Source of the DNA: Faecalibacterium sp.
GTDB taxonomy: Bacteria > Bacillota > Clostridia > Oscillospirales > Ruminococcaceae
Direction: 5' to 3'
Assembly (NCBI GenBank): GCA_022652735.1
Contig: JALCRP010000007.1
Span: forward strand, 1-64,000
DNA length: 64,000 nt
Position 1 is the stretch's first letter, and each line of letters starts with the position of its first letter. Made by a program: the position numbers and the translations under genes. Shown in pieces: positions 1 through 7,613 of the stretch. A model generated the notes under the pieces. It did not search any database, was not told the origin of the DNA, and saw only the letters and a list, made by a program, of their open reading frames with translations.

Positions 1-485
1 AATTGCTTTTTCTCCGGCATAAGCCCGGAACGAAGGGCAAAGTCCTGCTTGGCTGCTGCGTAGTCGTTGCCGAAATAGTGGCCGAGGGTCAGGCCGTCGT
101 GGTCGTATGTCCACTGCCATGTGGTGAATTGGACGCCGCGTTTGCTCTCCATACCACCAAGGACGTATCCGTTGAAATCTGCAAGTTGCCTATATGGAGC
201 AGAAAGGCTGGAAGCCTTGATAAAGGGTGCCGTATTCATCAGCTCCATATACTCTCGTACCTCTGCCGCAATCGCTCCGGCACGGTGATACAGGTCACTG
301 GCGTCCGGATCGCGGATGCTTTCTGCTCTTACTCGTATGGCACCGCCAGGCGTTATGACTCCGATTTCTTGACCATTCAAGAGAATAGGGAGACGGTCGC
401 CGTCCGGTGGTACACTTTCAATGTGCTCTCGTTGGACACGTTGAGCAAGCTCCTCAAAATAGGTAGTTTGGACTGTTTGATTCAT
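1..485 (-). CDS. Mobile-element accessory protein, partial (3' end beyond window)
   Basis: An open frame on the minus strand starts at ATG 485 behind a good ribosome binding site (AAAGGAG, about 493-500). It runs off the window edge after 161 codons, so only the N-terminal part is seen. The protein is hydrophilic, with no signal peptide or membrane segment. It contains a stretch LYHRAGAIAAEVREYMELM and, further on, a Trp/Tyr/His-rich segment ending GHYFGNDYAAAKQDFA. I have a general memory of proteins of this kind as accessory genes of conjugative elements in gut Firmicutes, but I cannot name a family and propose no biochemical role. The location next to the 3' end of a tRNA gene agrees with an integrated element. 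The opposite-strand frame at 3-536 is its shadow. Confidence 0.6.
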   Translation of the reverse strand, partial: MNQTVQTTYFEELAQRVQREHIESVPPDGDRLPILLNGQEIGVITPGGAIRVRAESIRDPDASDLYHRAGAIAAEVREYMELMNTAPFIKASSLSAPYRQLADFNGYVLGGMESKRGVQFTTWQWTYDHDGLTLGHYFGNDYAAAKQDFALRSGLMPEKKQ

Positions 486-511
486 ACTTTATTCTCCTTT
501 CAGATGATAGC

Positions 512-545
512 AAAAAAGGCCGGCACTCATTTCTGAATGCCGGCC
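512..545 (-). terminator. Intrinsic terminator/attenuator ahead of the mobile-element gene
   Basis: On the minus strand a 12-bp near-perfect stem (GGCCGGCATTCA pairing with TGAGTGCCGGCC, loop GAAA) is followed by six T. It lies between the palindromic leader at 571-596 and the gene starting at 485. It either ends an upstream transcript or attenuates the gene. Confidence 0.7.
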
Positions 546-570
546 ACACAAAATATAATCACTATGTTTT

Positions 571-596
571 GGTCTGTATCATATGTGATACAGACC
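571..596 (-). promoter_or_regulatory. Perfect 11-bp inverted repeat with embedded mini-ORF start
   Basis: GGTCTGTATCA and TGATACAGACC are exact reverse complements separated by 4 bases. Read on the minus strand the repeat is preceded by AAGGAGG and contains an ATG opening a six-codon frame (MIQTKT, then TAG). It could be a repressor operator or an RNA hairpin that hides a leader-peptide ribosome binding site. Confidence 0.5.
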
Positions 597-600
597 TCCT

Positions 601-636
601 TAGACACAGAAAGTTTACAAAATAAATGTGTGTCTA
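601..636. repeat. 8-bp inverted repeat pair in element end region
   Basis: TAGACACA (601-608) and TGTGTCTA (629-636) are exact reverse complements separated by 20 bases. A second hairpin, TTGACCG/CGGTCAA with a 7-base loop, lies at 656-676. Paired arms near a tRNA 3' end are typical of recombinase-binding regions, but no integrase is visible here. Confidence 0.35.
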
Positions 637-762
637 TGCCGAATCGGGGTCGATCTTGACCGCCAAAACCGGTCAAATACGCTCAGGATTTAGTTCAAGT
701 CCCTACCAACGGGGGAGAACAGCCAGAGTTATCTTTTTTTTGCACTTGAAAAAATGGGCACG

Positions 763-797
763 AAAAAACCCAGAAACCGTTGTGGTTACTGGGTTTT
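763..797 (-). terminator. Terminator downstream of tRNA-fMet
   Basis: An imperfect hairpin (AAACCCAGTAACC / GGTTTCTGGGTTT on the minus strand, loop ACAAC) is followed by a T run. It lies 30 bases past the end of the initiator tRNA gene. It is nearly symmetrical and could also act on the plus strand. Confidence 0.65.
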
Positions 798-828
798 CCG
801 GCAAGTTATCTTTTTCACTTGCACAATA

Positions 829-905
<77 letters not shown>

Positions 906-941
906 ATATTTTTGTTTGCCCTCTCTTTTGGGCGCCTCATT

Positions 942-970
942 ACTATAGCATAGCGGTATGCGTTTGTCAA
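942..970 (-). promoter_or_regulatory. Promoter of tRNA-fMet
   Basis: TTGACA and TATAGT are separated by 17 bases on the minus strand, about 35 bases upstream of the tRNA. This is a near-consensus housekeeping promoter. Confidence 0.85.
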
Positions 971-1098
971 GGAAAATCCAAAAGAAAAGCCGAAAAAAAC
1001 GCCTTGATTCAAACAGAAAAAGAAAAAAACGGCGCAGCAGCGAAAAAGCCGGGCAAAAGGCAAAAAGCCTGCCAAAACTGCCATTTCTATGATTTTGC

Positions 1099-1127
1099 TT
1101 GCATTCCATACAAAAACATCTTACAAT
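1099..1127 (+). promoter_or_regulatory. Promoter of the glycosyltransferase operon
   Basis: TTGCAT and TACAAT are separated by 17 bases, 31 bases upstream of the GT4 start codon. Nothing else was recognised between 971 and 1098. Confidence 0.65.
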
Positions 1128-1158
1128 AATAATACTGTGACAAAATGGGGGCGAGCGG

Positions 1159-2313
1159 ATGCACTACGGCTTTATCTCTACCCAATATCTGCCCACGGCG
1201 GGCGGCGTCGAGCGCTATACGTGGAATCTGGCCCGCCGCCTTGCGGCGCAAGGGCATCACGTTACCGTCGTAACCAGCGCATTGCACGGTTTGCCTGCCC
1301 ATGAGATAGACGCTGACGGCATTGAGATCTACCGCCTGCCGAGCTTCCCTGTCATGCACGGGCGTCTGCCCGTGATCCGCAAAAACGCACAATTTCGTAC
1401 GCTGGCGGCGCAGCTTTGGGCGGATCGCTTCGATTTTTGCGTCATCAATACGTATTTTTACCCGCTTTGCCTGTATGCGGCCCGCCAAACCAAACGCCGC
1501 GGCATCCCCGCCATCTGCGTCAATCACGGCTCGGCGTGGCTGATGACGGGCAACCCGATTCTCGCGTGGGCCGGCCGTGTGTACGAGCGGTGCGCGGCGG
1601 GGTATCTGCAAAAAAACTGTGGCCGCTTTTACGGCGTATCACAGGCCGCCTGCGAATGGCTTTCCACCTTTGGCCTTTCCGCGAAAGGCATCCTTACCAA
1701 CGCGGTCGACCCCGCCGAAGTGCGGCAGACGGCCGCGCTGGGCGAGCCGAATTGGCGCAGCAGGCTCGGCCTTTCTGCGGATGCCCCGCTGATCGCCTTT
1801 GTGGGCCGGATGATTCCGGAAAAGGGTGTGGACACGCTGGCCGGCGCGCTGCCGGAGATTCGCCGCGCGGTGCCCGGCGCCGCGCTGGTTTTGGCGGGCG
1901 GCGGCCCAATGCTTGCGGACATTCGCGGCCGCGGCACAGAGGGCCTTTTTGCGGTGGGTGAGCTGGCGTATGCCGATTCGCTCTCGTTGCTGGCACAGGC
2001 GGATGTGTTCTGCCTGCCGACGCGCAGCGAAGGTTTCGCCTGCACCGTGCTGGAAGCGGCCGCGCTTCGCTGCCCGATCATCACAACGGCGACGGGCGGC
2101 AGCCCGCAGCTGCTGCAAAACGAACAATACGGGCTTCTGCTGCCGGATCGTACCCCGGAAAAGACGGCCGCCGCCTGCATCCGTGCTTTGCAAAACCCTG
2201 CGTGGCGGCGCAATGCTGCGGAAAATACGGCAAAACAGCTGGAAGAAAACTATACTTGGAACCGCGCCGTTGCGGCGCTGGAAGCGATCTGCAAAGGAGG
2301 GAAAACGACGTGA
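1159..2313 (+). CDS. Glycosyltransferase family 4
   Basis: A 384-residue cytosolic GT-B sugar transferase that would move a sugar from a nucleotide donor onto a lipid or glycan acceptor. Residues 15-20 (GGVERY) form the N-terminal glycine loop. VGRMIPEKG at 215-223 opens the C-terminal donor domain, and E291-x7-E299 is the family EX7E donor-binding motif. The ATG at 1159 has only a weak GA-rich ribosome site. The stop codon overlaps the GTG start of the next gene, so the three genes 1159-3397 form one coupled operon. The acceptor and donor cannot be read from the sequence. A GT4-GT2-DUF2304 set suggests assembly of a cell-surface polysaccharide or glycolipid. Confidence 0.9.
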   Translation: MHYGFISTQYLPTAGGVERYTWNLARRLAAQGHHVTVVTSALHGLPAHEIDADGIEIYRLPSFPVMHGRLPVIRKNAQFRTLAAQLWADRFDFCVINTYFYPLCLYAARQTKRRGIPAICVNHGSAWLMTGNPILAWAGRVYERCAAGYLQKNCGRFYGVSQAACEWLSTFGLSAKGILTNAVDPAEVRQTAALGEPNWRSRLGLSADAPLIAFVGRMIPEKGVDTLAGALPEIRRAVPGAALVLAGGGPMLADIRGRGTEGLFAVGELAYADSLSLLAQADVFCLPTRSEGFACTVLEAAALRCPIITTATGGSPQLLQNEQYGLLLPDRTPEKTAAACIRALQNPAWRRNAAENTAKQLEENYTWNRAVAALEAICKGGKTT

Positions 2314-3026
2314 AAACGCTTTTGATTATTCCCGCTTACAACGAAGAAGAAAACATCGTATCGCTGGTGGAGCGGCTGGACCGCGATTTCCCGCAGTACG
2401 ATTATGTGATTATCAACGACGGCAGCCGCGACGATACGGCGGAAATTTGCCGCAGCCACGGCTATAACCTTGTAAATCAGCCGGTCAATCTTGGATTAGC
2501 AGGCGCGTTTCGCACAGGGATGAAATATGCGCTGCGCCACGGCTACGAGGCGGCCGTTCAGCTGGACGGCGACGGCCAGCATAAGCCGGAATATATCGCC
2601 GATATGGAAGAAAAAATTGCCCAAGGGTATGATATTGTAATCGGCAGCCGTTTTGTAGGGACAAAAAAGCCGCTTAGCCTGCGGATGCTGGGCAGCAACC
2701 TGATCCAGTTCGTTATCCGCCTGACGACACACTTTAACCTCACGGACCCGACCAGCGGTATGCGCATGTTCGGCCCGCGCATGATTCGCATTCTGGCGCG
2801 AGAGATTAACTACGGGCCGGAACCGGATACCATCGCGCACCTGATCCGCAGCGGCGCAAAAGCCTGTGAAATCCCGGTGACGATGAATGAGCGCACCGCG
2901 GGCAAAAGCTATCTGACGCTGACCCGTGCCGGGCAATACATGGCAACGATGTGCATCAGCATCGTGTTTGTACAGTGGTTCCGCAAGAAGACGAAGCTGA
3001 CCGAAAGAGAGGCGACGACGGTATGA
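2310..3026 (+). CDS. Glycosyltransferase family 2, dolichyl-phosphate mannosyltransferase-like
   Basis: A 238-residue GT-A enzyme. The GTG at 2310 is chosen because AAAGGAGG lies nine bases upstream and it overlaps the preceding stop (GTGA). The N-terminus LLIIPAYNEEENI is the classic nucleotide-sugar strand. NDGSRDDT follows at about 35-42, and DGDGQH (about 82-87) is the metal-binding DXD region. GSRF and the later segment DPTSGMRMF also fit the polyprenyl-phosphate sugar synthase branch. No pair of strong C-terminal membrane helices is seen; the adjacent DUF2304 protein may act as membrane partner. Its ATG overlaps this stop by four bases. Confidence 0.9.
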   Translation: MKTLLIIPAYNEEENIVSLVERLDRDFPQYDYVIINDGSRDDTAEICRSHGYNLVNQPVNLGLAGAFRTGMKYALRHGYEAAVQLDGDGQHKPEYIADMEEKIAQGYDIVIGSRFVGTKKPLSLRMLGSNLIQFVIRLTTHFNLTDPTSGMRMFGPRMIRILAREINYGPEPDTIAHLIRSGAKACEIPVTMNERTAGKSYLTLTRAGQYMATMCISIVFVQWFRKKTKLTEREATTV

Positions 3027-3397
3027 CGATGACGCTCGGTTTCCGCGTTTTGCTGCTGGCGGCGGCGGGGATTATGCTTTGGTTCGTGCTGCATAACATC
3101 CGCCGCTCGAAACTGGTGATCGCCGATAGCCTGTTTTGGTTCGCCATTTCGGCGGTGTTCCTGCTGCTGGCGTTGTTCCCGGAGATTTCTTTCTGGGCGG
3201 CCGCGCGGCTGGGGATTCAATCGCCGGTCAATCTGGTTTATCTGGTGATTATCGGCATTTTGGTGTGGCATCAGTTCCGCGCGACGCTGCGGATTTCGGC
3301 CATGAACTCGAAAATTGAGGAGCTTGCCCAGCAGATCGCCCTCGATAACCATGATCGGGAGCAGGACGCTCCCGATTCCACCCGAAAAGGAACGTGA
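3023..3397 (+). CDS. DUF2304 small membrane protein
   Basis: A 124-residue protein with three hydrophobic segments (about 5-22, 35-55, 70-88) followed by a hydrophilic, probably cytoplasmic tail. The length, the pattern of helices and the position after a GT2 gene match DUF2304, a family commonly found beside polyprenyl-phosphate glycosyltransferases. Its ATG overlaps the GT2 stop (ATGA), so translation is coupled. It may anchor the GT2 enzyme or take part in lipid-linked sugar handling; this role is inference from gene pairing only. Confidence 0.75.
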   Translation: MTMTLGFRVLLLAAAGIMLWFVLHNIRRSKLVIADSLFWFAISAVFLLLALFPEISFWAAARLGIQSPVNLVYLVIIGILVWHQFRATLRISAMNSKIEELAQQIALDNHDREQDAPDSTRKGT

Positions 3398-3437
3398 CGA
3401 CAGGCGCATTTTTGGACGGGCCGGCATAGGATAACCA

Positions 3438-3466
3438 TAGACAGAAGAAAAAAGTTGTGCTATACT
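3438..3466 (+). promoter_or_regulatory. Promoter of the mntP leader
   Basis: TAGACA and TATACT are separated by 17 bases, ending a few bases before the riboswitch P1 stem. Confidence 0.7.
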
Positions 3467-3471
3467 GATTT

Positions 3472-3627
3472 CTCCGTGAGGGAGTAATTTGCGCGCTGCG
3501 CGGCATGTCAACATACTGGCTTACAGCCTGGCATGCCTTAATAAATGAGACTCACGTACAGGTTGTTTTCTGTACGTGCGCATAGCCGGCCGGGTACAGA
3601 GATGCACCCGGCCGGTTCCTTTTTTTG
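3472..3627 (+). promoter_or_regulatory. yybP-ykoY Mn2+ riboswitch with expression platform
   Basis: The aptamer spans about 3472-3556. Outer-stem halves are CGTGAG and CTCACG, with the conserved GGGAGTAA start, the loop GTCAACATACTGG, and GGCATGCCTTA leading to AAATGAGAC. These are the hallmark bases of the manganese-sensing yybP-ykoY class. It is followed by a perfect hairpin (CACGTACAG/CTGTACGTG, 3552-3579) and a strong terminator (CCGGCCGGGT/ACCCGGCCGG then T run, 3586-3627). The usual logic is that bound Mn2+ prevents termination and switches on the exporter downstream. Confidence 0.9.
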
Positions 3628-3660
3628 AAGCGGCCGACAAAGAATAGGAGTGTATGGAAA

Positions 3661-4233
3661 ATGAGTATTGCGGAACTGTTTTTGCTGGCGGTCGGGCTCT
3701 CGATGGATGCCTTTGCCGTATCCGTCTGCAAAGGGCTGGCGATGCAAAAGGTCACGGTGAAAAACACTTGTATCGTAGGCGGCTGGTTTGGCGGGTTTCA
3801 GGCGCTGATGCCCGCGATCGGCTATTTTCTGGGCGCGATGTTTCAAAGCTACATTACCTCTTTCGATCATTGGGTGGCGTTTTTGCTGCTGGGCATTATC
3901 GGTGCGGGCATGATTCGTGAGGCAATGGCCGGCGAGGAAGAAAAAGCAGATGCGGCGCTTGACGTGAAAACAATGCTGGTGCTTGCGATTGCAACCAGTA
4001 TCGACGCGCTGGCGGTGGGCATTACCTTTGCTTTCTTAGAGGTAAACCTGCTGTTTGCCGTGGTGTTCATCGGCGCCACAACGTTTGTGCTTTCGGCTGC
4101 GGGCGTAAAGATCGGCAGCGTGTTTGGTACAAAATATAAGGCAAAAGCCGAGCTGGCTGGCGGCATTATCCTGATTTTGCTGGGCACGAAAATTTTGCTT
4201 GAGCATTTGGGCCTGCTGACGCTGCCCTTTTAA
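3661..4233 (+). CDS. mntP: Manganese efflux pump MntP
   Basis: A 190-residue inner-membrane protein with six predicted helices that exports Mn2+. It shows the two pseudo-repeats typical of the family, [10 protein letters not shown] near residue 17 and [10 protein letters not shown] in the second half. The Asp residues in these repeats are essential in characterised members. The ATG at 3661 follows AGGAGTG with proper spacing; the longer frame would begin inside the leader terminator. It is a single-gene unit controlled by the riboswitch directly upstream and closed by a terminator at 4272-4317. Confidence 0.93.
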   Translation: MSIAELFLLAVGLSMDAFAVSVCKGLAMQKVTVKNTCIVGGWFGGFQALMPAIGYFLGAMFQSYITSFDHWVAFLLLGIIGAGMIREAMAGEEEKADAALDVKTMLVLAIATSIDALAVGITFAFLEVNLLFAVVFIGATTFVLSAAGVKIGSVFGTKYKAKAELAGGIILILLGTKILLEHLGLLTLPF

Positions 4234-4271
4234 GAGCTTCGCGTTTTGGGCTGAGTTGGATATAAACTAAG

Positions 4272-4317
4272 AAAGGCGCTTTCCGCGGCAGATGATGCCG
4301 GAGAAAGCGCCTTTTTT
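4272..4317 (+). terminator. Terminator of mntP
   Basis: The stem GAAAGGCGCTTTC / GAGAAAGCGCCTTT encloses a smaller CGGC/GCCG hairpin, followed by a T run. It may also end the convergent phosphoglucomutase transcript. Confidence 0.85.
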
Positions 4318-4421
4318 GTAAAAAATGAAACTGCGAGATACAGAAATTTTTTGCGGCCAAGCGATTTTGCCGCTTGCGAAACTATGGGCAAAATACGGCG
4401 TGGCGCGCCGGGTAAGAGATT

Positions 4422-6083
4422 TCAGCGCATCATGCTGTCGGCGGCTTCGCCAAGGCGTACACAGAGCGCTTTGGCTTCGGCCTCGCTGGCGCCTACGGCG
4501 GAAAGGTAAACTTTGATCTTCGGCTCGGTGCCGGAAGGGCGCACCATAAACTTGGCGCCGCCCGCAAGGCGGAACTCGAGCACATTCGCCTTGGGCAGGC
4601 CCGTGGCGGCGTCCTCATAATCCGTGATCTTTTCGACGGCAAAGCCCGCAATTACAGAGGGATGCGCGCTGCGTAGGTTGTCCATCAAAGCGGCGATCTT
4701 ACGCATGCCGGCCTCGCCCTCAAAGGCATAGCTGTGCAGGGCGTTTTGGTAGTAGCCGAACTCGCGGTACAGGGCCTCGACGGCATCCAGAAGCGTCATG
4801 CCGCGCTTGCTGTAGTAGGCGGCCGCCTCACACGCCAGCATACTGGCATTTACGGCATCCTTATCGCGCACGTGCGCGCCCGAAAGGTAGCCGTAGCTTT
4901 CCTCAAAGCCAAAAATATAACGATCCTTTTCGCCGGTGGCCTCCAAAAGGCCGATCTGCTCGCCGATAAATTTGAAGCCCGTCAAGGTGCGGCGCAGCTC
5001 CACACCGTATTTCCGGCAAACCGGCGCGGCCATATCGGTGGAAACAATCGTGGAGACAGCCACAGGATGCGCCGGCATGGTGCCGGCGGCTGTGCGGGTG
5101 CGGCAGATATAATCCAGCAGCAATACGCCCATTTCGTTGCCGGAGATCAGGCGGTAGCCGCCTTTTCCGTCCGGCACGGCCGTGCCCATACGGTCACAGT
5201 CAGGGTCGGTGCCAAGCAGCAAATCCGGGTGCACGGTTTCGCACAGCGCAAGGCCCTTTTGCATGGCCTCGCGAATTTCGGGGTTCGGATAGGGGCAGGT
5301 GGGAAAGTTGCCGTCCGGCTTTTCCTGCTCGGGCACAACGGTAACGTGCTTGACGCCAATTTTGGCGAGAATCTTGGTAACACACTCAAGCCCTGTGCCA
5401 TTCAGCGGCGTATAGACAACTTTGAAATCCTCGGCGGGCGTTTCCGGCCCGTGCAAAGCATATACGGCATCCACAAAGGCATCGAGGCAAGCCTCGGGGA
5501 TGGGGCGAATACGGGCGCTGTCCGCAGGGGCAAGCGAAACGCCGGCAAAACAATCCACTTTGCCGATTTCGGCCAAAATACGGTCGGCCATTTCAAGCGT
5601 AATCTGGCAGCCATCCGGGCCATAGACTTTATAGCCGTTGTATTTCGAGGGGTTGTGGCTGGCCGTGACGCATACGCCGGCCCCGCAGCCGAGATACCGA
5701 ACCGCCCAGCTGAGCGCAGGCGTAGGCTCAAGCCGCGGGTAAAGCCACGCTTCGATGCCGTTGCCGGCCAGCACACGGGCTGTCTCACGCGCAAAGAAAT
5801 CGCTTTTGATGCGGCTGTCGTAACTGATGGCGACCTTTTGCGGCAGCTTCGTTTGCTTCAAATAGTTGGCAAGGCCCTGCGTGGCCTTACGGACAGTATA
5901 GATGTTCATACGGTTGGTGCCCGCGCCAATTACGCCGCGCAAGCCGCCGGTGCCAAACTCCAGCTCGCGATAAAAGCGATCTTCGATTTCCGCCGGGTCG
6001 TGCAGGGCAGAAAGCTCATGCACCAAATCGGCATCTTCTGTGGCCTGCGCTTTCCATTGCGCCAAAAGGTTATCGTAATCCAA
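4422..6083 (-). CDS. pgcA: Phospho-sugar mutase (alpha-phosphoglucomutase)
   Basis: A 553-residue cytosolic enzyme interconverting glucose-1-phosphate and glucose-6-phosphate, linking glycogen, galactose and cell-envelope sugar synthesis. Motifs in order are the N-terminal EFGTGGLRG, TASHNP at 140-145 with the catalytic phospho-serine at 142, the metal loop DPDCDR at 293-298, the sugar-binding GFEESYGYL, and the phosphate-binding RPSGTEPK near the C-terminus. I choose TTG at 6083 because AAAGGGGG lies eight bases upstream. A longer in-frame ATG at 6119 would place the ribosome site inside the gene. Together with galK/galT at 27376-30158 it would complete Leloir galactose use, although galE is not in the window. 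Confidence 0.92.
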   Translation of the reverse strand: MDYDNLLAQWKAQATEDADLVHELSALHDPAEIEDRFYRELEFGTGGLRGVIGAGTNRMNIYTVRKATQGLANYLKQTKLPQKVAISYDSRIKSDFFARETARVLAGNGIEAWLYPRLEPTPALSWAVRYLGCGAGVCVTASHNPSKYNGYKVYGPDGCQITLEMADRILAEIGKVDCFAGVSLAPADSARIRPIPEACLDAFVDAVYALHGPETPAEDFKVVYTPLNGTGLECVTKILAKIGVKHVTVVPEQEKPDGNFPTCPYPNPEIREAMQKGLALCETVHPDLLLGTDPDCDRMGTAVPDGKGGYRLISGNEMGVLLLDYICRTRTAAGTMPAHPVAVSTIVSTDMAAPVCRKYGVELRRTLTGFKFIGEQIGLLEATGEKDRYIFGFEESYGYLSGAHVRDKDAVNASMLACEAAAYYSKRGMTLLDAVEALYREFGYYQNALHSYAFEGEAGMRKIAALMDNLRSAHPSVIAGFAVEKITDYEDAATGLPKANVLEFRLAGGAKFMVRPSGTEPKIKVYLSAVGASEAEAKALCVRLGEAADSMMR

Positions 6084-6273
6084 GAAATGTACCCCCTTTT
6101 GTTTTCCTTGACAAAACACTGAAACACACCTGAAACGGTATCACACAATGCCTGAAAACGCAAGGCTAAAGGCAATAAAACGCAAGGCGGCACGGCAAAT
6201 TCTCTTTTTTGGAAGGCGGCTGCATCAGCGCGGATATACCGGGGCATACTAAGGCGAAAGGCAGGTGATTTTC

Positions 6274-6432
6274 ATGGAAAACACAGGTGTATCTTGTGAC
6301 GTATGCGAATGCCTCCATAACGTAGGCTGCAACAAGTGCGATCTCGCACAGATTAAGGTTACGGAGCAGTGTGCCAACTGCGACCAAACGATCTCGACCC
6401 CGCACTTCTGCCAGAGCTTCGAGGAAAAGTAA
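6274..6432 (+). CDS. DUF1540 Cys-rich small protein
   Basis: A 52-residue protein with eight cysteines. The core is CDVCECLHNVGCNKC, followed by CANCDQ, the DUF1540 pattern of paired cysteines likely to bind zinc. Its function is unknown; these proteins are common in spore-forming Clostridia and often have more than one copy per genome. It has its own ribosome site (CAGGTGA) and a strong terminator at 6449-6483, so it is monocistronic. A related two-repeat protein is at 26271-26573. Confidence 0.85.
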   Translation: MENTGVSCDVCECLHNVGCNKCDLAQIKVTEQCANCDQTISTPHFCQSFEEK

Positions 6433-6448
6433 AAAACCGATACGGCAA

Positions 6449-6483
6449 AGCCCCTTGCAGCCGCTGGCTGCAGGGGGCTTTTG
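6449..6483 (+). terminator. Terminator of the DUF1540 gene
   Basis: A 13-bp stem GCCCCTTGCAGCC / GGCTGCAGGGGGC with loop GCT is followed by TTTT. Confidence 0.88.
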
Positions 6484-6703
6484 TGTTTTGGGCGCGCAGG
6501 CCACGCCGCCAACTTTATTTTTCACTTTTTCCGTTTGTTCATGCTCTGTCCATCTTTTCGCGGTACGCTTCCTGCAGGGCGCCGCCGCGGCATTTGCGGC
6601 CGACGCCTTATGCACTGCATCGCCCTGCAACTTTGCCGATGCGATTCGGCAGTTGGCTGGGCACAGCGCCCATTATAAGATAAAAAAGGAGCGTAAAACT
6701 TCT

Positions 6704-7579
6704 ATGGACATGCAAAAAAGACAAAAGCTCAACATTTTTCTTTCGGCTGTGATTTCGGCAACTACATACGGCATGCTGCTGCAAGGCTACGCACCTAGCT
6801 CGGAACTGTTTTTGCGCCTGCTCGGTGGGATGATCGCAACGGCGGGCGGTGTGCTCCTGTGGGAGGATCTCTCGGCGAAGGAAGCAAACTTTGGCTCCTC
6901 GGATATTATTCTGGGTACGGCAAAGCTGCTGTTGGGCGGATGGATTTTGCTGTATCCGGCGTCGGCTGCGCCGTATCTGTCCGTGTTGGTGGCGGGCATG
7001 CTGTTTTTCCACAGCCTGTCGCTGCTTCAGCTGGCGGCCGAAACGCGCCATCTCCACAAGGGTAAAGCAATCCGCATGGCGGTGGCGGGCGGCATCACCG
7101 CGGCGGCCGGCATTTTGGTGGTCGTGCTGCGCAACACCGCTTACCGTGAGACGCTTTTATCTATTGGCCTGCTGGTGGATACGGCGGCGCTTTTCGTAAC
7201 AGGTTTTCTGCTGCTGTTTGTGCGCAAAAAGGCAGCGGAACCGTCTAAAGCGGAAAAGCAGCCTACCGGAAAAGTAAAATCGCAGGCCGCCGCGGCGGCG
7301 GCTATTGGGGAAAATGCACCGGTAGCGGGCGCCGCCTTGACAGCCGATGCACAGCCTGCCTTGCCGCAGGCCGACGCCGAAGAAGATGCACCTGTACCGC
7401 TGACGCCGGAGCAGATTGCGCAGGATAAAGAGGACGAGGCCGCGGCGCAGGATATGCTGAAAGGCTTAGGCCGTATGGCCTCCCGCGTGGGCAAACGTGC
7501 TTCCGATACCGCGAAGGCAACCGTGCGGGGCTTTCAGGATGGCATGCAAGAGGGAAAGCAAGGGCACGTCACAAAATAA
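6704..7579 (+). CDS. DUF308/HdeD-like membrane protein with charged C-terminal tail
   Basis: A 291-residue protein. The first ~185 residues hold about six short hydrophobic segments containing Gly-rich turns (LLGGMIATAGGVLLWEDL, KLLLGGWILL). This resembles the repeated DUF308/HdeD fold. The rest is an Ala/Glu/Lys-rich cytoplasmic tail ending in a possible amphipathic helix (DMLKGLGRMASRVGKRASD). ATG 6704 follows AAAAGGAG; an ATG two codons later is also possible. It is flanked by a terminator upstream and a convergent gene downstream, so it is probably transcribed alone. The family assignment is moderate and the role unknown. Confidence 0.6.
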   Translation: MDMQKRQKLNIFLSAVISATTYGMLLQGYAPSSELFLRLLGGMIATAGGVLLWEDLSAKEANFGSSDIILGTAKLLLGGWILLYPASAAPYLSVLVAGMLFFHSLSLLQLAAETRHLHKGKAIRMAVAGGITAAAGILVVVLRNTAYRETLLSIGLLVDTAALFVTGFLLLFVRKKAAEPSKAEKQPTGKVKSQAAAAAAIGENAPVAGAALTADAQPALPQADAEEDAPVPLTPEQIAQDKEDEAAAQDMLKGLGRMASRVGKRASDTAKATVRGFQDGMQEGKQGHVTK

Positions 7580-7613
7580 GGCGGGCAGAATACGCCCACG
7601 GCAAAGCAAAAGA

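Noticed and set aside
3..536. 177-residue plus-strand frame at the left edge
   Set aside because: It is antisense to a frame with a proper ribosome site, ATG and protein-like composition on the minus strand; its own sequence is Cys/Val-rich and has no start signal.
692..716. Bases resembling a tRNA T-arm and 3' end (TTCAAGTCCCTACCA)
   Set aside because: No 5-bp T-stem can form and no upstream cloverleaf exists, so it was not called as a tRNA or attachment copy.
4734..6122. 462-residue plus-strand frame
   Set aside because: Exact antisense of the phosphoglucomutase gene, produced by GC-rich codon bias.
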